Of a stretch of DNA of 9,220 bases, positions 1-6,025 are shown in pieces. The notes below the pieces were generated by a model. The model had not been told where the DNA came from. It saw only the letters and a program-made list of their open reading frames with translations, and ran no database searches. A program made the translations under genes and the position numbers. The first letter of the stretch is position 1. Every line of letters starts with the position of its first letter. The stretch comes from Kiritimatiellia bacterium (lineage in GTDB: Bacteria; Verrucomicrobiota; Kiritimatiellia; RFP12; UBA1067): NCBI GenBank assembly GCA_024405335.1, contig JAKSOX010000063.1, forward strand, positions 1 to 9,220, in the 5' to 3' direction.

Positions 1-83
1 GCGTGGATCGCCAGCGAAATGCCGCCGGCCAGCAGCCATTGGCCGCCGACCGATCCGAAAACGCCGTTGGACGCATTGCGCAT
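1..83 (-). CDS. probable TonB-like energy transducer, N-terminal fragment (partial)
   Basis: Only the first 27 codons are present; the gene runs off the left edge. The start is the ATG at 83..81, 8 nt after the exbD stop. The visible protein is a short polar N-terminus followed by a hydrophobic stretch (WLLAGGISLAIHA), which looks like the start of a single N-terminal membrane anchor. By position (directly after ExbB- and ExbD-type genes) and by this anchor, a TonB-family periplasm-spanning protein is the best guess; these proteins carry the energy of the ExbB/ExbD proton channel to outer-membrane receptors. No diagnostic C-terminal TonB domain can be seen, so another anchored envelope protein is possible. 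Confidence 0.5.
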   Translation of the reverse strand, partial: MRNASNGVFGSVGGQWLLAGGISLAIH

Positions 84-91
84 GGAACGGT

Positions 92-517
92 TCACCGCGG
101 GCCGGAACCGCCGTCGGCGGGCGGCGGCGCGGATTCGCGCCTGACCTGGAAACTCACCTTTTCGGCGCCCGCCGCTTTCAGGTCGGCGAGCAGTCCGACG
201 CCCGCGCCCAACGTTGCCCGCCGGTCGCCGGAAATGATCACGGGCAAGTCCTGGTCCGACAGCAGCAGCCGGACGTCGTTCAGCAGCGCGTCGCGCGAAA
301 CGTCCCGTCCGTTCAGCTGGAGCGCGTCCTGGTCGGTGATGGTGATCACGACGCGTTCGCCTTTTTCCCGCGCGCCGGCGGCGTCGGGGAGGTCCACCTT
401 GACGCCGCGGTGGACGGTCATGTCGAAAATCGAGTAGACGAAGAAGACGAGCACGAGGAACATGACGTCCATGAGCGACGTCAGGTCGAGCCGGGCTTTG
501 GGGATTTTTCCGCCCAT
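92..517 (-). CDS. exbD: ExbD/TolR family biopolymer transport protein
   Basis: A 141-residue inner-membrane protein of the ExbD/TolR family, the partner of ExbB/TolQ in a proton-driven channel that energises outer-membrane or envelope processes. A short cytoplasmic N-terminus (residues 1-13) leads into one membrane helix (about 14-33) with the motif SLMDVMFLVLVFF. Asp17 sits where the family has its proton-carrying aspartate. Residues 36-128 form the periplasmic domain, with the typical early pattern VDLPDA and a late Gly/Ala/Lys-rich segment. A short Pro/Gly-rich tail closes the protein. The ATG at 517..515 is chosen because the family starts just before the helix; it lies 8 nt after the exbB stop, without a strong Shine-Dalgarno, so translational coupling is likely. 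The length is normal for the family. Whether it serves TonB or Tol-Pal cannot be decided from sequence. Confidence 0.9.
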   Translation of the reverse strand: MGGKIPKARLDLTSLMDVMFLVLVFFVYSIFDMTVHRGVKVDLPDAAGAREKGERVVITITDQDALQLNGRDVSRDALLNDVRLLLSDQDLPVIISGDRRATLGAGVGLLADLKAAGAEKVSFQVRRESAPPPADGGSGPR

Positions 518-525
518 GTTGCGCT

Positions 526-891
526 TCAGCCGTTCGCCTTGTCGGCGAGGAAGTTGTAGGGGAAGAGCAGCACGAGCGCCGCCACCAGCCCCGCCGCCGT
601 GGTGACGAGCGCTTCGCCGATGCCGGCCGTGGCCGCCAGGGGCGCGGCGTTCTGGTCCGCGTTGAGCGCGCCGAACGTCTGGATGATGCCGGTGACCGTG
701 CCGAGGATGCCGAGCATGGGTTCCGCCGTGATGATCGTGTTGACCACGCCCATGCCGCGGAAATCCCGCTTGCCGCGGAAGAGCGCGATGAAGTTGAAGG
801 CCAGAATCGTGAGGCCGATCAGCGACAGGACGAGAATCGGCCACATCACGGGGCCGCCGTCCTTGAATGCCGTAAGGAGTTTTTGCGTCAT
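526..891 (-). CDS. exbB: minimal MotA/TolQ/ExbB family proton-channel protein
   Basis: A 121-residue membrane protein of the MotA/TolQ/ExbB family, forming the proton channel with the ExbD-type protein encoded next. Three helices are visible: TM1 about residues 16-38, TM2 about 57-75 (core MLGILGTVTGIIQTF) and TM3 about 90-115 (core GIGEALVTTAAGLVAAL). The TM2 and TM3 cores match the family well. The oddity is size: E. coli ExbB is about 240 residues with a cytoplasmic loop of roughly 90 residues between TM1 and TM2 and a C-terminal tail of about 50. Here the loop is only 15-20 residues and the tail only a few. The start at 891 is firm: the same frame has a stop at 919-921 and no ATG, GTG or TTG codon between, so the gene cannot be extended. 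It follows the cupin by 27 nt. Confidence 0.87.
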   Translation of the reverse strand: MTQKLLTAFKDGGPVMWPILVLSLIGLTILAFNFIALFRGKRDFRGMGVVNTIITAEPMLGILGTVTGIIQTFGALNADQNAAPLAATAGIGEALVTTAAGLVAALVLLFPYNFLADKANG

Positions 892-918
892 GTTCGCGTT
901 CCGGTGAGGGGTGGGGCG

Positions 919-1287
919 TCAGCGGCCGAAGTCGTCGTCGAGCCGCACGATGTCGTCTTCTTCGAGGTAATCGCCGATTTGCACTTCCGAGACGACCAGC
1001 GGCGCGTCCGCCGAGAGGTTTTCGATGCGGTGCTTGGCGCCGCGCGGCACGGAGATGAGCGAGTTCTCGCTGACCTGCATGAGGTTGTTCCCCACGGTGC
1101 ACAGTCCCTCGCCGCGGACGATCGACCACATCTCCTTGCGGCGGCGGTGGATCTGCAGCGACAACCGCGCGGCCGGATTGACGGAAAACACCTTCGTTTT
1201 GTAGCCGGGCATTTGGAGCGTGGTGACGTACCAGCCCCAAGGCCGCCTCACGGCTCCAGGCGGCATTTCGTCGTTTTCGTTGTTCAT
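919..1287 (-). CDS. small cupin, mannose-6-phosphate isomerase type II C-terminal-like
   Basis: A 122-residue single-domain cupin resembling the C-terminal sugar-isomerase domain of the bifunctional GDP-mannose pyrophosphorylase/mannose-6-phosphate isomerase (AlgA/ManC type). Family marks: RPWGWY near residue 15-20, PAARLSLQIH at 39-47, MWSIVRGEG at 53-61, ENSLISVPRGAKHRIEN at 74-90, and EVQIGDYLEEDDIVRLDDDFGR-type ending to residue 122. His47, Glu52 and His86 are plausible metal ligands, but the second His of the cupin HxH is Arg49. The ATG at 1287 is preferred because GGGAG (1297..1293) lies 5 nt upstream; a start at 1335 would lie upstream of the -10 element. Role: probably sugar-phosphate isomerisation or binding, but a stand-alone domain may be regulatory or act on another sugar. 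It heads the operon with the ExbB/ExbD genes, which is unexpected. Confidence 0.8.
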   Translation of the reverse strand: MNNENDEMPPGAVRRPWGWYVTTLQMPGYKTKVFSVNPAARLSLQIHRRRKEMWSIVRGEGLCTVGNNLMQVSENSLISVPRGAKHRIENLSADAPLVVSEVQIGDYLEEDDIVRLDDDFGR

Positions 1288-1292
1288 CGTTT

Positions 1293-1297
1293 CTCCC
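1293..1297 (-). promoter_or_regulatory. ribosome binding site of the cupin gene
   Basis: GGGAG on the minus strand, 5 nt before the ATG at 1287..1285. It decides the start: the in-frame ATG at 1335..1333 lies upstream of the -10 element and would not be on the mRNA. Confidence 0.7.
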
Positions 1298-1307
1298 AAT
1301 GCGCGCA

Positions 1308-1357
1308 AGTATACCACAACGCGAGGGATTTGCAAATTTTCCGCAATGTGGTATACT
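1308..1357. promoter_or_regulatory. symmetric divergent promoter with a shared central -35
   Basis: A dyad centred between 1332 and 1333. The outer arms are a perfect 11-bp inverted repeat, AGTATACCACA (1308-1318) and TGTGGTATACT (1347-1357). The centre is the 10-bp palindrome ATTTGCAAAT (1328-1337). Read on the plus strand, TTGCAA (1330-1335), 16 bp, then extended -10 TGG-TATACT (1349-1357) drives the activase-dehydratase gene at 1390. Read on the minus strand, the same TTGCAA with the same 16-bp spacing and an identical -10 (1313..1308) drives the cupin operon. Both start codons lie about 20-35 nt downstream of their -10, leaving short leaders. The region is AT-rich against a GC-rich background. 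Sequence directly shows the symmetry; promoter activity is inferred. Confidence 0.82.
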
Positions 1358-1389
1358 GCGCGGAACTTTTATCGGGAAATTGGAAAGAG

Positions 1390-3468
1390 ATGGAAGAAAA
1401 ACGCTATTTGGGCATTGACATCGGCTCCACGACTTTCAAGGCAGTCGTGCTTTCGGCGTCGGGCAAAGTCGTTTCGTCGACGTATCGCCGCACCCAGCCC
1501 GTGGATTCCGGCCGTCTGGCGTGCACCGGCCGTTGCAGCGGCTGCGGCAACTGCAACATGGGATCGGTGCGGAAGACGACGGACGATTTCCTGAAGAAGT
1601 CCGGTTTCAAGCTCGGAGACATGGCGGCCGTCGTCGTGACTGGCAGCCAGATCGTTTCCGACACCAGCCGTTTCATACCCTACGATTTCCAGGTGAGCGA
1701 GGTTTCCGCGCACGTGGCGGGCGCGAAATTCGAGCATCCCGACGTGGACGCGATCATCGACTGCGGCGGCCAGGATTCGAAGTGCATGGTGTACAACCCG
1801 ATCATGAAGCTCTGGACGAGCATGATGAGCGGCGTGTGCGCGGCCGGCACGGGCAGCTTCCTCGATTCCGTGGCCCAGAAGCTCGGCGTCAAGGTCGAAG
1901 AGGTTTCGGAAAAGGTCAACTACGAGTCCAACACCGAATTCAGCTCGGTGTGCGCGGTGCTTTCCGCGACGAGCATCAACAAGTTCAAGAACCGCGTGCC
2001 GATCGGCGATCTGCTCGCCGGAGCGTGCAAGGCGCAGGCGCGCACGATCCTCAATTCGGTGGGCCAGCTGCTGCTGCATTGCCCCGGCCGCAAGATCCTT
2101 TTCCAGGGGGGCGTGGCGTTCAACAAGGCCGTGGCGTTCTTCCTCGGCAAGCTCACGGGCAGCGAAATCGTGATTCCCGCGCACCACGAAGTGATGGGCG
2201 CGCTCGGCGCGGCGGTGCTGGCGAAGCAGTACGACGAACTCCGCGACCGGCTCGAGCCGGGCCGCGTCGAATACGAGCCGACGCGCGGCAAGTCGATGCT
2301 GTTGCGCGTGAAGACGACGAAGCGCGACTTCTTCGCGAAGGACGACGACCGCCCGCTCGTGTGGCGCAACCTGTTCTTCCCCACGGAAATCCTGAACGCG
2401 ATGGGCTGCCGCGTGCGGACGCTCGAAACCTACGCGGCCCTCTTCGCCCGCAAGGCGGACCGCGTGAAGCAGGCGCTCGGCGTCGCCGCGCAGAAGGGAT
2501 TCGACCAGCAGACGTGCTCGTTCCTGCGCATGCTCGAAGGCATGCCGCTCGACAAGCCCGATTTCGTGGTGTCCACTTCCCAGCCCTGCCAGCAGGCGGA
2601 GCGCGTGTTCGAGGACCTCGTGCGCGGATACGGCATCCCGGACCGCCTCTATTCCCTGCAGACGCCGATCAGCGCCCGTTCGCGCAACGCGGTGGACACG
2701 ATCGCGGACGGTCTCGCCGAATCGATCTACCTCATGGAAAAGGCGTTCGGCCGCAAGCTCGACCCCGCGCGGCTCGAAGAGGCGTGCGCGCTTTCGAACG
2801 AGGCGGCGGACTACGCGCGCAAGTGCCAGGAGCTCCGCTTCACGTCGCCGCCGCTCGTGCGCGGCAGCGAGGCGATCTACAACGCGGTCGTGTTTTCGCA
2901 GCTGTGGGGTTCCCGGGATCTCGTGGACATCCAGAAGGCGTATCACGAAGAGCTCCTCGCGAAGAAGGAATGGGCGGAAAAGCGCTACAAGATGGAAGAC
3001 ACGCACCGCCTGCTGTGGCTCCACCTGCCGCCGTTCTACGATTCGCGGCATCTCGATTTCATCGAGAAGACGTGCAACGCCCCGATCGTGTTCGAAGAGA
3101 CGAACTTCATCGGCTGGGAACCGCTCGACCCGAAGGATCCGCTGCGCTCGCTCGCGAAGAAACTGCTCACGAGCGGCTTCCTCGATCCGTCGCTCCGCGT
3201 CGAATACGTGAAGCGGGCGATTCCGGCGGCGCAGTTCAACGGCGTGATCCTCTACACGCACGGCTTCGGCCGCTGTTCGCTGGCGGACCGCGCGTTTTCG
3301 AAGCTGCTGCGCGAGACGCTGGACGAAACGGGCGTGCCGCTGCTGGCGCTCGAAGGCGACTGCATGGACGCGTCGATCGACCCGTGTTCCACGGTGACGA
3401 AGATTTCGTCCTTCGTGGAGGCGCTCAATTTGAAGCGCTACGGCAACCTGTTCGGCAAAATCCACTGA
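1390..3468 (+). CDS. fused activase and 2-hydroxyacyl-CoA dehydratase/reductase
   Basis: A 692-residue cytoplasmic protein joining two normally separate parts. Residues 1-280 are an ASKHA-fold ATPase of the HgdC/BadF activase family: phosphate-binding GIDIGSTTFKAVVL (8-21), DCGGQDSK (124-131), GVCAAGTGSFLD (148-159) and SSVCAVLSAT (185-194). Cys150 and Cys188 match the two cysteines that hold a [4Fe-4S] cluster across the activase dimer. Residues 320-692 are an HgdB/FldC-type domain (HGD-D family) with FFPTEILNAMGC (329-340), CSFLRMLEG (376-384), SQPC (397-400) and GFGRCSL (625-631); Cys376, Cys400 and Cys629 are likely cluster ligands. Known role of the family: ATP-driven low-potential electron transfer for radical dehydration of 2-hydroxyacyl-CoA, benzoyl-CoA reduction, or, in double-cubane proteins, small-molecule reduction. 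No second dehydratase subunit is nearby, which favours a homodimeric double-cubane-like enzyme. An extra Cys motif lies at 45-55. The ATG at 1390 directly follows a GGAAAGAG purine stretch. Substrate unknown. Confidence 0.87.
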   Translation: MEEKRYLGIDIGSTTFKAVVLSASGKVVSSTYRRTQPVDSGRLACTGRCSGCGNCNMGSVRKTTDDFLKKSGFKLGDMAAVVVTGSQIVSDTSRFIPYDFQVSEVSAHVAGAKFEHPDVDAIIDCGGQDSKCMVYNPIMKLWTSMMSGVCAAGTGSFLDSVAQKLGVKVEEVSEKVNYESNTEFSSVCAVLSATSINKFKNRVPIGDLLAGACKAQARTILNSVGQLLLHCPGRKILFQGGVAFNKAVAFFLGKLTGSEIVIPAHHEVMGALGAAVLAKQYDELRDRLEPGRVEYEPTRGKSMLLRVKTTKRDFFAKDDDRPLVWRNLFFPTEILNAMGCRVRTLETYAALFARKADRVKQALGVAAQKGFDQQTCSFLRMLEGMPLDKPDFVVSTSQPCQQAERVFEDLVRGYGIPDRLYSLQTPISARSRNAVDTIADGLAESIYLMEKAFGRKLDPARLEEACALSNEAADYARKCQELRFTSPPLVRGSEAIYNAVVFSQLWGSRDLVDIQKAYHEELLAKKEWAEKRYKMEDTHRLLWLHLPPFYDSRHLDFIEKTCNAPIVFEETNFIGWEPLDPKDPLRSLAKKLLTSGFLDPSLRVEYVKRAIPAAQFNGVILYTHGFGRCSLADRAFSKLLRETLDETGVPLLALEGDCMDASIDPCSTVTKISSFVEALNLKRYGNLFGKIH

Positions 3469-3518
3469 GTCCGCAGAGCTCGTCCTCCGTGGACGTTTCC
3501 GGCGCATTCGCGCGCCGG
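3469..3518 (+). terminator. possible tandem hairpins after the fusion gene
   Basis: Two potential stem-loops follow the stop codon. The first (3469-3494) pairs GTCCGCAGAG with CTCCGTGGAC around a 6-nt loop, with one wobble and one mismatch, and starts at the base after the stop. The second (3499-3518) is a perfect 7-bp stem, CCGGCGC with GCGCCGG, around ATTCGC. The only T run (TTTT, 3527-3530) is 8 nt past the second stem, so this is not a classical intrinsic terminator; it may end transcription weakly or protect the 3' end. It sits between the fusion gene and the recA promoter, where a terminator would be expected. Confidence 0.35.
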
Positions 3519-3534
3519 GCGGCGAGTTTTGGAT

Positions 3535-3562
3535 TTTCAAACCGGGGCGGACGTGGTATAAT
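3535..3562 (+). promoter_or_regulatory. recA operon promoter
   Basis: TATAAT at 3557-3562 is preceded by TGG (3554-3556), giving an extended -10. A weak -35, TTTCAA (3535-3540), lies 16 bp upstream, the same spacing as in the divergent promoter at 1308-1357. The expected mRNA start leaves a leader of about 24 nt to the recA ATG. No E. coli-type (CTGT-N8-ACAG) or B. subtilis-type (GAAC-N4-GTTC) LexA box is visible. A 6-bp inverted repeat, TTTCAA (3535-3540) and TTGAAA (3570-3575), flanks the -10 and could be an operator or chance. Confidence 0.75.
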
Positions 3563-3580
3563 CGGAGCATTGAAATTAAG

Positions 3581-3587
3581 GGAGGTG
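3581..3587 (+). promoter_or_regulatory. strong ribosome binding site of recA
   Basis: GGAGGTG, a full-length match to the anti-Shine-Dalgarno, 5 nt before the ATG at 3593. It is the best ribosome binding site in the window and fixes the recA start. Confidence 0.85.
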
Positions 3588-3592
3588 TTGAC

Positions 3593-4621
<1,029 letters not shown>

Positions 4622-4641
4622 AAAACGGAGTCCGGAAGCAC

Positions 4642-4974
4642 ATGACCCTGAAAGAACAAGTCGAACTCGTCAAGTCCGCGCTGGCGGACAAAAAGGCCGT
4701 GGACGTCAAAACCTACGACGTGCGCGGCGTTTCCGGTTTGGCGGACGCGTTCGTGGTGGCCACCGGCACGGCGGCGCCGCACCTCAAAGGCATCGTCGCC
4801 GGCGTCCAGCGCGCGATGAAGGAAAAGGGCGTCGATTCCTACCGCACCAGCGGCGATCCGCAGAGCGGCTGGATCGTGGTGGACTACGTGGACGTGGTGC
4901 TGCACGCGTTTTCGCCCGAGGCGCGCGCCTACTACGCGCTCGAAAAGCTCTGGGCGGACGCGAAACCCATTTGA
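4642..4974 (+). CDS. rsfS: ribosome silencing factor RsfS
   Basis: A 110-residue protein of the RsfS/Iojap family. It binds ribosomal protein uL14 on the large subunit and blocks joining of the 30S subunit, saving energy in stationary phase or starvation. Family marks: the N-terminal helix with LVKSALADKKAVDVKTYDV (9-27), then GLADAFVVATGTAAPHLKGIV (about 32-52), and the late block DPQSGWIVVDYVDVVLHAF (73-91), followed by ARAYYALEKLW, the typical RsfS ending. Length is normal. The ATG at 4642 has GGAAG (4634-4638) just upstream and lies 20 nt after recA. RsfS is more often found beside nadD or rlmH, so a place directly behind recA is noteworthy. Co-transcription with recA is inferred from spacing. 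Confidence 0.94.
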   Translation: MTLKEQVELVKSALADKKAVDVKTYDVRGVSGLADAFVVATGTAAPHLKGIVAGVQRAMKEKGVDSYRTSGDPQSGWIVVDYVDVVLHAFSPEARAYYALEKLWADAKPI

Positions 4975-4987
4975 CGGGAATCCGGGC

Positions 4988-6025
4988 GTGCGGCTGTCGA
5001 TCGTCATTCCGACGCTGAACTCCGAGCGGACGCTCGGGGCGTGTCTGGACGCGATTCTTGCCCAGCGCTTCCCCCGCGCCGACTACGAAATCGTGGTCGC
5101 GGACGCGGGCAGCGCGGACCGCACGCTGGAAATCGCCCGCGCGAAGGGCGTGGACGCGATCGCGGACAATCCGCTCAAGACGGGCGAGGCCGGCAAGACG
5201 GCCGGAATCAAGGCGGCGCGCGGCGACGTGATCGCGCTGGTGGATTCGGACAACGTCCTGCCCGACGCGGACTGGCTTTCGCGCATGACGGCGCCGTTCG
5301 GCGATCCCGAAATCGTCGCCGCGGAGCCGATTTCCTACACCGTCCGCCCGGAAGATCCCGCGCTCACGCGCTACTTCGCGCTGCTGGGCATGAACGACCC
5401 CATCTGCCTCTTCACCGGCAACTACGACCGCACGTCGGCCGTGACCGGGAAATGGACGGGGCTAGACGTTCCCGCCGAGGACCGCGGGGACTACCTGAAG
5501 CTGTCGCTGGGCGCGTCGGCGCTGCCCACCATCGGCGCGAACGGGTTCGTGTTCCGCCGTTCGCTGCTCGACGGCTGCAACTGGGATCCGTATTTGTTCG
5601 ACATCGACGTCCTCTACGAGCGCATCGTCAAGTCGGGCACGGTGAAGGTCGCGAAGGTGAAGACGGGCATCGTGCACCTCTACTGCGCCCGGCTGTCCGA
5701 TTTCGCGCGCAAGCAGAAGCGCCGCATCCGGGATTTTCTGTATTTCGCCGAAACCAAGCGGCGGACGTATCCGTGGAACCGCCAGCGCAAAACCGGGATT
5801 CTGCTTTTCTGTTTGTGCACGGCGACGGTGTTGCCGCTTTTGGTCCAGATGGTTTCGGGGTGGAAGCGCAAGCCCGATCGCGCGTGGCTGTACCACGTGC
5901 CGGTTTGCGTGGTGACGCTTTGGGTGTACGGCGTCGGCACGTTGCGCAAGTTGTTCGGCGCCCGTCAGGCGCCGGTCGACCGGTCGGCATGGCAGGCCGC
6001 CGGCGAAACGGGGAAGAAGCAATGA
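4988..6025 (+). CDS. family 2 glycosyltransferase with C-terminal membrane anchor
   Basis: A 345-residue GT-A fold glycosyltransferase. The N-terminus LSIVIPTLNSERTLGACLDA (3-22), the nucleotide-binding EIVVADAGSADRT (34-46) and the metal-binding DSD (86-88, in ALVDSDNVLPDADW) are typical of family GT2. GANGFVFRRSLL (183-194) and FDIDVLYERI (204-213) fit the acceptor region. Basic residues at 240-268 precede two hydrophobic stretches (about 268-290 and 299-319), so the enzyme probably sits on the inner face of the membrane and adds a sugar to a lipid-linked or surface glycan. Donor and acceptor are unknown. The start is GTG at 4988, 13 nt after rsfS, with GGGAA (4976-4980) 7 nt upstream. The stop overlaps the next gene by 4 nt (ATGA). 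Confidence 0.86.
   Translation: MRLSIVIPTLNSERTLGACLDAILAQRFPRADYEIVVADAGSADRTLEIARAKGVDAIADNPLKTGEAGKTAGIKAARGDVIALVDSDNVLPDADWLSRMTAPFGDPEIVAAEPISYTVRPEDPALTRYFALLGMNDPICLFTGNYDRTSAVTGKWTGLDVPAEDRGDYLKLSLGASALPTIGANGFVFRRSLLDGCNWDPYLFDIDVLYERIVKSGTVKVAKVKTGIVHLYCARLSDFARKQKRRIRDFLYFAETKRRTYPWNRQRKTGILLFCLCTATVLPLLVQMVSGWKRKPDRAWLYHVPVCVVTLWVYGVGTLRKLFGARQAPVDRSAWQAAGETGKKQ

Noticed and set aside
3..437. Plus-strand open frame opposite exbD
   Set aside because: Ser/Arg/Pro-rich product with no domain; the minus strand carries a convincing ExbD with the conserved Asp and membrane helix.
518..1240. N-terminal extension of the exbD frame up to 1240
   Set aside because: The added sequence is antisense-like Arg/His/Pro-rich and overlaps the exbB and cupin genes; the family start at 517 is clear.
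1288..1335. Longer cupin start at the ATG at 1335..1333
   Set aside because: It lies upstream of the -10 element and of the good ribosome site at 1293-1297; the extra 16 residues have no family counterpart.
883..1389. Upstream extension of the fusion protein to a start near 883
   Set aside because: The extra 169 codons run antisense to the cupin gene and across the divergent promoter, and show no family similarity; the activase family begins just before GIDIGSTT.
3535..3575. Possible LexA-type operator at the recA promoter (TTTCAA ... TTGAAA)
   Set aside because: Only 6 bp with a 29-bp spacer, unlike known LexA sites; kept only as a remark in the promoter entry.
5041..6021. Long upstream extension of the DUF4091 frame through the glycosyltransferase gene
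   Set aside because: The added residues are a shadow of the glycosyltransferase; a clear signal peptide begins at the ATG at 6022.
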